A DNA stretch of 60,000 nt, taken from Takakia lepidozioides (lineage: Eukaryota; Streptophyta; Takakiopsida; Takakiales; Takakiaceae). A program made the position numbers and the translations under genes. This document shows positions 11,231 through 21,134 of this stretch, one piece after another. The notes under the pieces are model-generated. The model was not told where the DNA came from. It searched no databases and saw nothing but the letters and a program-made list of their open reading frames with translations. The stretch spans positions 61,336,042 through 61,396,041 of the forward strand of contig CM060734.1 in the NCBI GenBank assembly GCA_030704615.1, given 5' to 3'. The stretch's first letter is position 1. Every line of letters starts with the position of its first letter.

Positions 11231-12246
11231 TTCTCAATATGGAGTCAATTCCTCTTTTGTACAGAATCCCCTTGATTACTGTGTATGGCTTGCTTTTCAT
11301 TGAAAGCTTTCTCCTGTCATCTTTGGTGTAATCTTTAGGAAATTTCCCTGTGTTCAGATAGTATTTGATTGACCGTTGCCAATCATCTTGATCTTGATCC
11401 TGAATGTCTTCTGATTCTTCTTTGGTGACTGTATAAGCTCCAATACTGATATTGGCCAATTCTTGATTATTTGTTTCTTCGTTTTCCTTGTCATCTTCAT
11501 CTTCTGGATCTGGCTCTTCCTCAATAATAAGTCCTTCATCAAGAGGTTCATCTTCATCTGATGAATCCTCTTCTTCATCAGTGTCATCCATGAGTTTCAG
11601 AGCATCTGGAAGGTCATAGTCTCCTTGAAACATGAGCATTTATAGTATCTGTCTCTTCATCTGGTGCTTCTGGTTGAACAACAAACAAAAATGCATCGGG
11701 AAGTTGATCCTCTACCCCCATGGCTGGTTCTCCTGTAGTAATCCTTGACAGATGATCTGCTATAACATGTAATCTCCCTGGTTTATGAACAACTTCAAAG
11801 TCATACTCATGAAGAAGTAATAACCATCGAGCAACCCTGCCACTAGCTAGTGGTCAATTTGCTAAATGAACTAGAGCCTGATGATCAACAATAAACTTAA
11901 AGCGATTGCCAAGTAAATAATGCCGAAATTTTTGAACAGCATAAATCATTGCCAATGCTTCCCTTTCTGTGGTGCTATAGTTCTTTTCGGCTGCTGTCAA
12001 CAATCTGCTTGCATAATAGATTGGTGAATCTATTGTGCATGTCACATTCTGAGCTAAAACTGCTCCCAAAGCAATGTCTGATGCATCACTGTGTACATGA
12101 AATGGAAAATCCCATCTTGGATTTATCAGAATTGGTGTTGCTGTGAGTGCCCTTTTTAGTGAATCAAATGATTCCTGGCAAGCTGGAGACCATCGGTATT
12201 CGGCATCTTGCTTCAGCAGTCTATAGACTGGTGCCGCTGTGAGCAT
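11231..12246 (-). pseudogene. Minus-strand gypsy: RNase H and acidic linker
   Basis: From 12,246 downward the minus strand encodes the connection and RNase H domain: PAYR-type linker, FDSLKRALT, VHSDASDIALGAVLAQ (catalytic Asp in the SDAS motif), YSTTEREALAMIYAVQKFRH (catalytic Glu) and FIVDHQALVHLAN (catalytic Asp). A TGA interrupts the frame before the last part. The following segment to 11,085 is a highly acidic linker (DDTDEEEDSSDEDEP). The domain degrades the RNA strand of the hybrid during reverse transcription. Confidence 0.85.
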
Positions 12247-12790
12247 ATTTGTCCATGTACCTTCTGTAATAGCTCGTCTGTCCCATAAATCTCTTGAGTT
12301 TCTTGGGATTTTTTGGTGGTGGTATTTTCTGGATAACCTCCACTTTCTGTGGATCTACCAGAATTCCCTGTTGGCACACAATGTGTCCCAATAATAATCC
12401 TGAATTCACACAAAATGTACATTTTTCCGGGTTGAGACTTACTCCATTGTTTCTACAGGCTTGTAGGCAAAGTTTTAACTGTGCCAAATGTTTGGATTTA
12501 TGTCCGAAGACACTGAAATCATCCAAAAATACCTGCATAAAATCGTTAAGATAGTTCTTGAATATCTCAAATTCGTTGAAATGTAGCTGGTGCATTGCAA
12601 AGTCCAAATGGCATGACTTTGTAAGCATAGGCTCTCCATTCAGTGATGAATGCGGTCTTTTCTCGGTCTTCTTCTGCCATCTGCACCTGGTTGTACCCAC
12701 TAAACCCATCCATGAATGAGTACATCTCATGTCCAGCCACTGTGTCCAACATTATTTCAATAAAAGGTAGTGGAAATGGGTCTTTCTTGG
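12213..12790 (-). pseudogene. Minus-strand gypsy: C-terminal half of reverse transcriptase
   Basis: The minus strand carries MLDTVAGHEMYSFMDGFSGY, then VMPFGLCNAPATFQR, the catalytic VFLDDFSVFG, GVSLNPEKCTF and RFMGQTSYYRRY. These are the RT palm and thumb in the correct internal order. One frame change separates the fingers from the palm near 12,570. The N-terminal RT half is not directly upstream; a piece of integrase stands between the two halves. Confidence 0.9.
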
Positions 12791-13840
12791 TTTACCACGG
12801 TCGGTGGGGTGATCTGGAGCGTACATCTTGGAGTTTAACACCAGCAGTGATTCGTTGGCCGTTTCGTATTCGTTCACGGTTCTGTAAGGCATCTGTGTTG
12901 GCCACGGTTCACCATACGGTATACGGGGTGGTAATGTTGTCCTCCAGATGAATTGGGGTCTAGCTGTCGTGGTGCCCTGAATTTGTGTTGCCACATGTCT
13001 TAGTACATGCTGATTCACCGTGTCGTTATGAATGTAGTATGCACTTGCAGTTTCACGCTCCTCATCTTCAGTTTGATCTTCCTCGTTGGCGTATAAGTCA
13101 TGTATAAGGGCTTTGTCATGTATTCCTTGGTAGTCTTTTAACTTGTTAATATTAATTCGTCCCACGAATTCTTGTTCCAAGGTCTGCAAATCAATAGTTC
13201 CATTGTCATGTACCTTTTTTATTTGAAATGGTCCCATCCATGGAATTTTCAATTTTCCGCCCAGTTTGATCTTCTTGATTTTTGGTAACCATAAAACAAT
13301 GTCCCCATCCTGGAAAGATTTCTCTTTCCCTTCGGATATTCTTTTTCTTCGTTGTTCGTGAATCCGTGCCATGTTATCTGTGGCGTCTGCTCGAACTTCT
13401 TCCAAATGGAATAACTCATATTCCCTGACTCGTAGGGATTCTTCTAAACCCCGTAGTTCATGAGTTCCGGTTCGTAGTGTGGGTATCATACATTCAATGG
13501 GTAATAGTGCCTTTGCTCCATACACCAGTTGAAATGGTGTATGTTTCGTGGTCACATTGTAGGATGTCCTGAATGCCCATAGTGTTGTGTTCAATTTGGT
13601 GTCCCAATCTGTACGATTGGCATTTACTATCTTGGTTAAGATAGTGCATAATATTTTGTTGATAGATTCGGCCTGACCGTTTCCTTGAGGATAATAAGCA
13701 GTACTCTTGTGATGTACGATCATGAACTCCTCCGTCAAGCATTTTATGGCATCATTTATGAAATGTGATCCCTGATCATTGACGAATTCCAGTGGGGCAA
13801 CCAAATCGTGTGATGATGTTTTCATATAAGAATTTGGCTG
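12790..13840 (-). pseudogene. Minus-strand gypsy: C-terminal half of integrase, displaced into RT
   Basis: About 1 kb of open frame encodes EFVNDQGSHF (second catalytic Asp), YYPQGNGQAESINKIL (catalytic Glu), WAFRTSYN and YGAKALLPIE, then the C-terminal tail with DGDIVLWLPKIKK and the SH3-like WMGPFQIKKV. This block belongs after the segment at 10,843-11,230 but lies inside the RT, between VCVDYRKLN and MLDTVAGHE. The reading frame of the block itself is intact. Confidence 0.9.
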
Positions 13841-14484
13841 TCGATCTGGCAGTGGTTTAACTTGCGGTAGTCCACACACACTCGCAGTTTTCCATTTTTC
13901 TTGGGTACTATCACAATGGGCGATAACCATTGTGGTGTCTCTACTGGGTAAATGAATCCTGCATCCAGTAACTTCTTGATTTCTTCCCAAACTTTAGCTG
14001 CATAGTTGGGGTTCATTCTGTAACAGTTCTGACGAATTGGTTTTGTGTCAACTTCCAATTCAAATCGGTGCTGACAGATATTAGAAGGTATACCCTTCAA
14101 ATCTTTGTAGTTCCAGGCAAATACATCCTTGTATTCAGTGAATAATGCAGTAGCTTCTTGTAAAAATGATTCTTCAAGACCTGCACTTACGCGTATTATC
14201 TGTGGTTCTCCCACTGTTCCCAGATTCACTTGAATCAATTGAGTTTCTTCCGTTACTGTCCATCCTACAATCTCTTGTCCGATGGTTGCAATTGTGGCAG
14301 GTACTTCACTGATTTGAATGTCTTCTTCCCTTTCTTGATAGAAACGGGCCGGGTGTTGAGGTGTGTCCATCGCTTCTTCCTTTGGATCTTCCGTTCTTGA
14401 AGTATTTGGTTCTCCTTGGGTGTTCACCATGTGACATCCTACTGTTGTGGTATGCTTGACCACCAGTTGTCCAATAGATTCCAA
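13840..14484 (-). pseudogene. Minus-strand gypsy: N-terminal half of reverse transcriptase
   Basis: The frame begins after the protease with an acidic spacer. It reaches the RT entry motif FAWNYKDLKGIP, the fingers (AAKVWEEIKKLLDAGFIYPV), PIVIVPKKNGKLRVCVDYRKLN, and then loses similarity at the junction near 13,840. The first catalytic Asp of the palm lies across the junction in the other half. Confidence 0.9.
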
Positions 14485-14550
14485 CTGTGGATGTGCTGCT
14501 TATACTGTGGCTTCTTCTTCATCCGACAGTCCACTGGACCAATCATACTC

Positions 14551-14940
14551 TTACACTATGCAAGGTCGTTTCTCTCGTGGAATGGTACCTCGTTGCTTCG
14601 TAGTGATGGTGACTTGTTCTGCTCCCTTTTTTATTGTGAGAGTCTGACTTCCCCAATCGTGGTGTGATTGGGCTTGTGTTAACCATGGTCGGCCAAGTAG
14701 TAGCGAATATCCTTCTGCCACATCCTCCATTCTGAGAATGGTTATTGATACTTCGTATATCAGTCCTGCTACTTCCATTGCAAGTCGTCTGATGATCCCC
14801 AATGGCTGCACTTTTCGTTGATCAGCCATTCGTACTGTGAATGGAGCGGGTTCCATGTGCCCCAATCCTAGTGACTTCTTCATCTTTTCTGTCATGATAT
14901 TCACTCCGGATCCTCCATCGATGAGTACATCCGTTACCAT
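14551..14940 (-). pseudogene. Minus-strand gypsy: aspartic protease domain
   Basis: The minus strand encodes VLIDGGSGVNIM, a retropepsin active site with DGG in place of the common DSG or DTG, followed by FTVRMADQRKVQPLGI and SLLLGRPWL near the end, in the order typical of gypsy proteases. This enzyme cleaves the Gag-Pol precursor. Stop codons on both sides separate it from gag and RT, so the polyprotein is not intact. Confidence 0.85.
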
Positions 14941-14997
14941 CTTCCGTCCAATACGTATTTGTATTACGGGTATTGCTTCGTCGTAATCTGGAGTTTG

Positions 14998-16938
14998 TCA
15001 TATAGTTGTGGGTTTAATCGTGTAAACCTCTGGTGTTGGTTTTTGTTTTGGTGTAGGGGTCAATGCCTCGATTGCCCGAAATAAAGTTTTCTTGCAGTGT
15101 GGAGCAATTTTTAATAATTGTCCAATGGTAATTTGAGTCTTGGTCTGGCAGATTACTTCGGCCAATTCTGTTTCCGTGGTTGTATTCGTGGTCTTCACCG
15201 TTGGTCTGATTTGCTTATCTGGAGTTGGCTCTCCAGAAGGTATATGGGTTCCCTCTTGCATTTGAGCTATGGCTTTACTTACCTCCTGGTGTAAGCTCTT
15301 TTCCTCCTGCCATGCTACACTTTCTGGATATTGTTTATGTTCTTCTTCAATCTCCTTATCTAGAGGTTTCTCTTTCTTGGCCTGAGTTCGGGTTACCGCA
15401 AGGGTATCCACTACAGGGGTTACCACACTTACGGCTACACTTGGTCCGGCTTCCATATTTCCTACTTCTGCCTCATGCTTGATTCGCAACTGGCATTCAT
15501 GTTTCCAGTGCCCCTCTTTCTTGCAATAGTGGCATCTCGTGCTTTCTTTGTTTTTGGGTTGATGCTCCCTATCCCATGGTGGATATTCATCTCGTGGCCT
15601 TTGATAATGATTACCTATATTGTATCGTATTGGTCCGTCTGATCCTCCCCGTCGGATTTGGACTTGGTGTACCCCCACCTCTCGTGTGTACCCACTCTTC
15701 TTGGCCCGTTGGTTGTAAATACAATGGTTGGCATTATGATTGTTCATATGACAAATATCATAGTATTTGTCCTTCATATGGCATTCCGTTGCCAGGTGTC
15801 CTGCAGTCCCGCATTTGTGACACCATGTTGCCTTTCGTGACCCTTCATCTTTAAAATTCTCGATAGCCTCTGCTATCTTCTGATCCAAAGTGGTTTTGTC
15901 AATCACTTCTTTCTTCTTTTGCTTGGGTTTTTCTTCATCATCAGAATCTTCTTTTTCCAAAGGATCCTTGGAATCTTTGCTTCTGCTCTGATGGAATCCC
16001 AATTCCAACTTCTTTGCAGTCCCTACTGCTTCAGCCAAAGTGTTGTTAGGCATGACTGTAACCATGGTTACGTATTCAGGACAAAGTCCATTGATGAACC
16101 ATGATTTTTGCAAATCATCCCCTGGTGCTTGAGGTAGCTTCCTTATCAGAGTCTTCATTCTCTCCAGGTAGTCGACTACCAATTCTTTCTTTTTCTGTCT
16201 CAAGTTCTGTAATCATGTGAAGATTTTAGACGTGGATTTGTTGGATCTATATCTTTCTTGAAACGCGGCTCTCATATCCGCCCAATTAGCAAAGTGATTG
16301 GCTGGGAAGGTTGCCAACCATTCAATGTTTTTCCGGGCCATTGAACAAGGAAATAATCGGATATTTTCCTGGTCTGTTGCTTCATTGTAAATGGTGCACA
16401 TGTTCTCAAATTGATTAAGATGGATATCTGGATCAGATTTCCCATCATATAAAGGAAATGGTGGTCTGGTTTTGCTTGCTGCTAAAGCCATTGGTGCAAC
16501 TGTTTGCCCAAACTGGGATGGTCCCATTGCTGCTGGCTGTGGTGGTGTTGGTGTTTGTCTTCCAAACAGTGATTCAAAGCTAGGAGGCCCTTGTCCCAAT
16601 GATAGCCGTCTTCCAGCTGCTGTCCCTACTAAGCTTAATGAATCTTTAAAAGCTTTGAGTGCGGTTCTGGCTATCATTTCTAGAGAAGTGGTTTCACTTC
16701 TTTCACCTTCTTCACTCAGAATGGTATCAAATCTTTCTTCTAATATTTCAGCAAAGCCTCGATTTGGACTTGTTACTGTAGAAGGTTCTTCAGATCTTTC
16801 TTGTGGTAACCATTCACCAAGTGCATTACTGGCAACTTCTTCTGGTATAGTGTTCCCACTTCCCACCGATCCGATTTCCTGATCTTCTGGTTTATCATTG
16901 TCAATTTGTCTTGATGTCTCACCTTGAATAATATTCAA
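14998..16938 (-). pseudogene. Minus-strand gypsy: Gag with two zinc knuckles
   Basis: Two adjoining frames make up Gag. The first (16,938-16,213) contains FPLYDGKSDPDIHLNQFENM and WADMRAAFQERYRS, a retrotransposon gag capsid domain. The second (16,203-14,998) continues with VDYLERMKTLIRKLP. It carries two nucleic-acid-binding knuckles, CHKCGTAGHLATEC and CHYCKKEGHWKHEC (C-x2-C-x4-H-x4-C), with a related cysteine/histidine cluster just after the first. A TGA at 16,213-16,215 separates the two frames. The protein packages element RNA. Confidence 0.9.
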
Positions 16939-17641
16939 GTTCTATAATTCTGGGAACTCTTCTCTTAACCGAGCCTCCCTTTCTGCAGCATATTTCTCTA
17001 TTCGTTCAGCTCTGTCTTGTTTAGCTTTTTCTTTAATTTCCTCATTCATTCCCACATCATATGCAGAATTCATTTTCGGCACCCTTTAAACAGTCTTGGT
17101 ATGTCAGTAAAGAAATTTTATAGTGGTCTCTACCCTTTCTTCAAGATTTACCCTATCTTGCCAGAATCCGTATTACAACTTAATTTTTCTTTTTACTGAT
17201 TGATCACCAAACTTTTAATGGGCACAATAATACCATCTGTCTTTTTCAGTGTATCTAACTTGCAATAAGTCTTTGGGTATCCAGTACTCCACTGCTTCTA
17301 TGATCATGTGACAATATTCATAATTTGAACATCCTTCTCTGAAAATATAACTAGTGTAACAAACTTCTCTGATTGGCTAGACGAGACAACCATTCTTCAC
17401 TTCTGATTCTACATTCCCAAGGTGCTCGTGTAATACTGATCACTCCTCCCTTCAATCCCCATTTGTGATCTTCTTTCGCCACTGAAAGAAAGATCTTCTG
17501 TTGTATTGTTATTGGTAAGCCATGAAAATTTTTCAGGGATATTTTCCATTCATTTGCTTCCGTTGACTCGTTCTGTCGTGATTTCAAGAAATCACTGAGT
17601 AACCATCCTTCTTTGAGTACTCTTGAACTCAACATACCGAT

Positions 17642-17661
17642 AGTCCCCAGTATGGTCGCCA
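17642..17661 (-). other. Primer binding site of the minus-strand gypsy element
   Basis: On the minus strand the LTR end ...GTTAACA is followed after two bases by TGGCGACCATACTGGGGACT. Its start TGGCG and the later GGGGA resemble the tRNA-complementary sites seen in many plant gypsy elements, possibly tRNA-Asp type. The position between LTR and gag supports the reading. Confidence 0.65.
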
Positions 17662-17663
17662 AA

Positions 17664-18530
17664 TGTTAACTGCTGGTTTATGACTTAGACGAAACAGGCT
17701 ATCATCACTACTGCCCATTTCCTAAGACATGCAACAGAGGTTGTCCGACGATATGCTGTCAGAAACGATTATGAAGTAATCGTTTTAAGGATAGCTAAAC
17801 CATGAACATCGTATGAATTTATCTCCTTGGAGGGTGCTTAATCCTATTGATTAAGCTCAACTTACAGTCTCTTTGACATGAGAGATTGTAGTCGTAAAGA
17901 CTGAAGTCATTCCATTCATACAACAATTGATAGTCAAGGCAAAACAAGAACTATCCTGAGATGATACACATTCTCACCATCTCACGTTCCCTCATAATGC
18001 ACATTTTCTCCATCTCACATTCACTCTACAAAGAGATACTTCAAATAGAATGGCTTTACTTCAGAGTTCGTCACATCGTCACAGAAGTACCCACTTAATA
18101 CGTACTGATCACTCATACTCATACTCATATTGCTCTCTCTCTAAGTGGCGTGCAGCCTTTTTATACTATGCTCGAAAGAGCCGTTACAATCTGCGGTCGT
18201 TAATGACCGTTGCCTAACTGCCTACGCAACCTAAAAGGTTGCTAAAAAGTGGCTCGTTGCAGTGGTCATGAGCCATAGTGGTAAACGGTCCACTACTCCC
18301 TCTATTGGTTAAAGCCAATGCTAACGTGGCCGTGTGATATCGTGGTTCATGACCCACGGTTACTTCACTACCCACTACTGCTATCGTGGTAATGTACCCT
18401 TGTCCCGCCATTGGCTAAGTACCGCGTACTTAGCCGTCTCTGCCTGTGGCCAGGTAGTGTACGTCCATCACTACCCGGTATGTCCCGTTGTGACCCTCGT
18501 TGTCTGTCCCTCGTAGCATAGCCGTTATTA
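17664..18530 (-). repeat. 5' LTR of the minus-strand gypsy element (outer end approximate)
   Basis: The inner border is the TG (TGTTAAC) at 17,664, next to the primer site. A minus-strand TATA motif (agtataaaaaggc) lies at about 18,156-18,168 and probably marks the LTR promoter. The outer border is not certain: accttgtaaacatc at about 18,533 recurs at 18,867, which suggests the LTR ends near 18,530. The matching 3' LTR is absent because the element is cut at 10,843. Confidence 0.6.
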
Positions 18531-18895
18531 GAACCTTGTAAACATCTGGAAGAATACCAAATCAGGTATTAATAGGAGGCAAGAGCCCGCAATAGCAAGA
18601 TGGAAAAATTCTTCACATCGTACCTTAAGAAAATGCCACACCTTGCGATTGCAGTTGTCCCACCATTGTCAATCTTTTAAAAACTCATGTCAGGTCTGCT
18701 TAGTGCTGCAAATTCAGGGCCGACTCGGATGAGAGGGCAAGACAGACTGAAATAGGTCGAAGAAGAAGGTGCCCTCACCACATTGTCCTTGACCTTGTGT
18801 CATGACCCATGGAGGATTTGCCTTCCCATCAACCCAAAAAGATCGCTTCCCTAAACTCTCCCCTAAACCTTGTAAACATCAGGAAGTATATCATG
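18531..18895. other. Non-coding stretch inside the insertion
   Basis: No gene is visible. A motif of about 25 bp (ccttgtaaacatc followed by ggaag.ata) occurs at both edges, at 18,535 and 18,868. The rest is unique-looking sequence between the LTR and the purine-rich tract. Confidence 0.5.
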
Positions 18896-19080
18896 CCCTG
18901 TGGAGAGGAGAGGAGAGGAGAGGAGGGAAAAGAGAAAGCCCGCGGAAGGGAAGGTGAACGCAGGAGAGGAGATGAAAGGAGATGAGAGGAGGAGAGGGAA
19001 AAGAGAAAGCCGCGGGAGGGAAGGGGAGAAAGATCGCGGAGAGAAAAAAAAACAAAAAAACAAACAAAAAAACAAACAAA
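18896..19080. repeat. Purine-rich simple repeat (gagag, then aaaac)
   Basis: The plus strand is almost pure purine from 18,900 to 19,045, built of gagag/gggaaa units with two copies of aaagagaaagccgcggga-like text, then (aaaac)n to 19,080. Long reading frames on either strand here come from the low-complexity sequence. Confidence 0.8.
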
Positions 19081-19165
19081 AGGATGATCCCGCGATTTGA
19101 TCCCGCGATTTGATCCCGCGGTGCATCGCAACCCTAAACGTCGCTCTTACCACTACACTACCCCT
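19081..19165 (-). repeat. Possible tRNA-derived SINE head
   Basis: The minus strand reads ggggtagtgtagtggtaaga, like a tRNA 5' end with A box. About 40 bases later comes gggatcaaatcgcggg, like a degenerate B box, with the gatcccgcgattt unit repeated, followed by a T-rich tail. This is the composition of a tRNA-derived short interspersed element. No clean cloverleaf can be drawn, so a functional tRNA is unlikely. Confidence 0.35.
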
Positions 19166-19315
19166 TAAAACTCAATAACCCCCTCCTGTAAAATTATATT
19201 TAAGGTGTTTTAAACCCCCCTCTGTATGTATAATGTTATACATGGGGGGGTTTAAAATACCCCCTCCTGTGCACGCACGTGGCTGGTACATTTAATGAGG
19301 AGTGCACCCCCCAGG
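19165..19315 (-). repeat. Terminal inverted repeat, right end of the 17.9-kb insertion
   Basis: Read on the minus strand the outer end is cctggggggtgcactcctca, matching the left end cctggggatgcactctttat. The inner part shares the blocks acagaggggg-tttaaa and aggagggggt with the left repeat in degenerate form. It is followed immediately by the 8-mer tacccaac, the right copy of the target duplication. Confidence 0.7.
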
Positions 19316-19323
19316 TACCCAAC
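19316..19323. repeat. Target-site duplication, right copy (tacccaac)
   Basis: This is identical to the 8-mer at 1,414-1,421 and lies directly outside the right terminus. The gypsy integrase frame resumes at once with TQRAWLVWHAHEELGHFGV. Confidence 0.75.
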
Positions 19324-20235
19324 ACAGCGTGCATGGTTAGTGTGGCATGCCCATGAGGAGTTGGGGCATTTTGGAGTGCGACGCACTCATAGTCTACTAT
19401 AGGGGCAGTATTGGTGGCGTGGTATGCACACAGAGGTGCAACAATTCGTGGCTAGGTGCATGGTGTGTGACAGGGTGTGTGCTTCATTCAACGCCCCTAC
19501 ACCACAGTTGCATCATTTACCCATCATGGGATTGGGTTATAGGTGGAATCTTGACTTCGCAGGGTCGTTGTCACTGACGATACGCCACCACAGATATGTG
19601 TTAGTGATGGTGGAGCACTTTTCCAAGTGGATTGAGTTGGTTTTATTGCCTGACAATGTTAGTGATGGGCTGTGTATGCATTCTTGGATCGTGTACTTAG
19701 TCGATTCGGTGTTCCAGCTGAGGTACTCACGGACCAAAGGAAAGAGTTCTTGGGGGAGTTTCAGGCTTTGTGTGATAGAACCTTGATAGACCACCGTACC
19801 ACTTCTCGGAATCATCCTGAGGCCGATGGCTTGGCAGAGAGAGTGGTGCAGACAGTGAAGAGGGGTTTGCGCAAATATGGCTTGCAAAATGGACACCTAA
19901 GAGATTGGGATCTTTAGGTACCTTGGTTAGCCATGGACTACAGGTTTAGCAAACAAACATCACTTGTCTCCTTCTCATCATATTTCCTTCTCTTTGGCCG
20001 AGAGCTGGATTTGTCTGCATCTATTCGCAGGGAGGCTGCACTAGTCCTCAACCTTAATGATCCGGATGTGTGGACACAAGCATGTGCCCAGCGGGCAAAG
20101 TTGTTCAAGAGAGTCATGCCTATGGCTTTTGAAAACCTTGCTATTTCCCAACACCGAGACACATTGAGGTATGTCACTATACGTGGAGGGGGATAATATC
20201 GGCCAGGTGTTCGGCGTTTTCACCCTGGGGACTAT
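19324..20235 (+). pseudogene. Ty3/gypsy integrase, 3' part of the interrupted element
   Basis: The frame continues the RT/RNase H part seen at the window start. It holds the zinc-binding region (HAHEELGHFG, then CMVCDRVC), the core with NLDFAGS (first Asp), VLTDQRKEFLGEF (second Asp) and GLAERVVQTVKRG (Glu), and WLAMDYRFS. Stops and frameshifts occur near 19,410, 19,660, 19,915 and 20,194. The tail before 20,236 leads into an HFHPGD-type C-terminal region (RPGVRRFHPGDYVYLQQ). The enzyme inserted element DNA into the chromosome; this copy is dead. Confidence 0.9.
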
Positions 20236-20595
20236 GTGTATCTGCAGCAGACAGCGCCTACGACCTTGGATGTCACAGCAGGACGTGTAATTCTAAGGGT
20301 AAAGGAGGTGTTGCCTTCAAGAGTGTTGATTCTGGATGATCGAGATGGCATGGTATGGAAGGACCATGTGCGCAATTGTGCGTCATGTCACCTTCCACAT
20401 GTGAATGAGAGGATAGATCCCAAACTTGCAATGGTACCTACAGGGTTGCGTTGCATGCTATGTGGGCATGCTCGTGGTGCCGCCACTATGCTAGTGTGTG
20501 ATCGATGCTCAAGAGGTTGGCACATGGGATGCTTGACACCAACTCTTGAGAGGGTTCCTGATGGAGATTGGTTATGTCCACACTGCTTGGGATAA
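20236..20595 (+). CDS. C-terminal segment of gypsy polyprotein with PHD finger
   Basis: This open stretch continues the integrase tail (YLQQTAPTTLDVTAGRVILR). It ends in a C4-H-C3 zinc finger: CMLCG, LVCDRCSRGWHMGCL, then VPDGDWLCPHCLG and a stop. The spacing and the GWH plus GDWLCPxC signatures are those of PHD fingers, which read histone tails, often methylated H3K4. Chromoviruses use a chromodomain at this place, so a PHD finger may serve the same targeting role. The segment is open, but the element around it is broken. Confidence 0.85.
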   Translation: MYLQQTAPTTLDVTAGRVILRVKEVLPSRVLILDDRDGMVWKDHVRNCASCHLPHVNERIDPKLAMVPTGLRCMLCGHARGAATMLVCDRCSRGWHMGCLTPTLERVPDGDWLCPHCLG

Positions 20596-20854
20596 TGGCA
20601 GTGGATATGACTAGTAGCAGCTAATAAGACATGGGAGGCCAAACTCATATGAGTCAATACCCGAGATCTCAGGCTCAAGTTCACAGGTTGCAAGACGGCG
20701 ACTACCAATGGGACAACTTTTGTACCCAGCCTCTTGATCTATCGAGTTTGAGTGTAGTAGGGACAGTGGTGGAGGACTTAATGAAGCTATGTCACTATCA
20801 CATCTTGTGGCTACCTGGACTTAGAGGGACCTAAGCGCTAGCTAGGGGGGCGAT

Positions 20855-21100
20855 TGTGATGGATTAGTAGCTGCACTAGTGGTTGGACTAGTGGCTGCAC
20901 TAGTGGTGGCTAGTGGCTGCCTAATGGTTGGACTAGTGGCTGCACTAGTGGTGACTAGTGGTTGCCTAGTGGCAGCCTAGTGGTACACTAGTGGTGGACA
21001 AGTGATAGACTAGTGTTTGGTGTGCACATATGTTGTGTGGTTTTGGACAGCGATGTAGTTGTGTAGTAATATGTATGCGCACGACAAATGCACCTGGGCC
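20855..21100 (+). repeat. 3' LTR start of the plus-strand gypsy element
   Basis: A polypurine tract (gctaggggggcga) at 20,839-20,853 precedes TGTGATGG, the likely LTR start. The LTR begins with many variants of a nine-to-ten-base unit ctagtggctg up to about 21,015, then gtgtggttttggacagcgat. The end is not clear; similarity to the second copy at 42.2 kb stops near 21,082. LINE sequence follows on the other strand. Confidence 0.7.
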
Positions 21101-21134
21101 TAATAAACGACCAAAAATCCCTCTAATAGTCGTA

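Noticed and set aside
15225-15854. Plus-strand hydrophobic frames over the gypsy gag
   Set aside because: The minus strand has the zinc knuckles and gag domain; the plus frames are complementary artefacts.
18829-19153. Minus-strand frames rich in Phe, Ser, Leu and Pro
   Set aside because: They are translations of the purine-rich simple repeat and show no domain.
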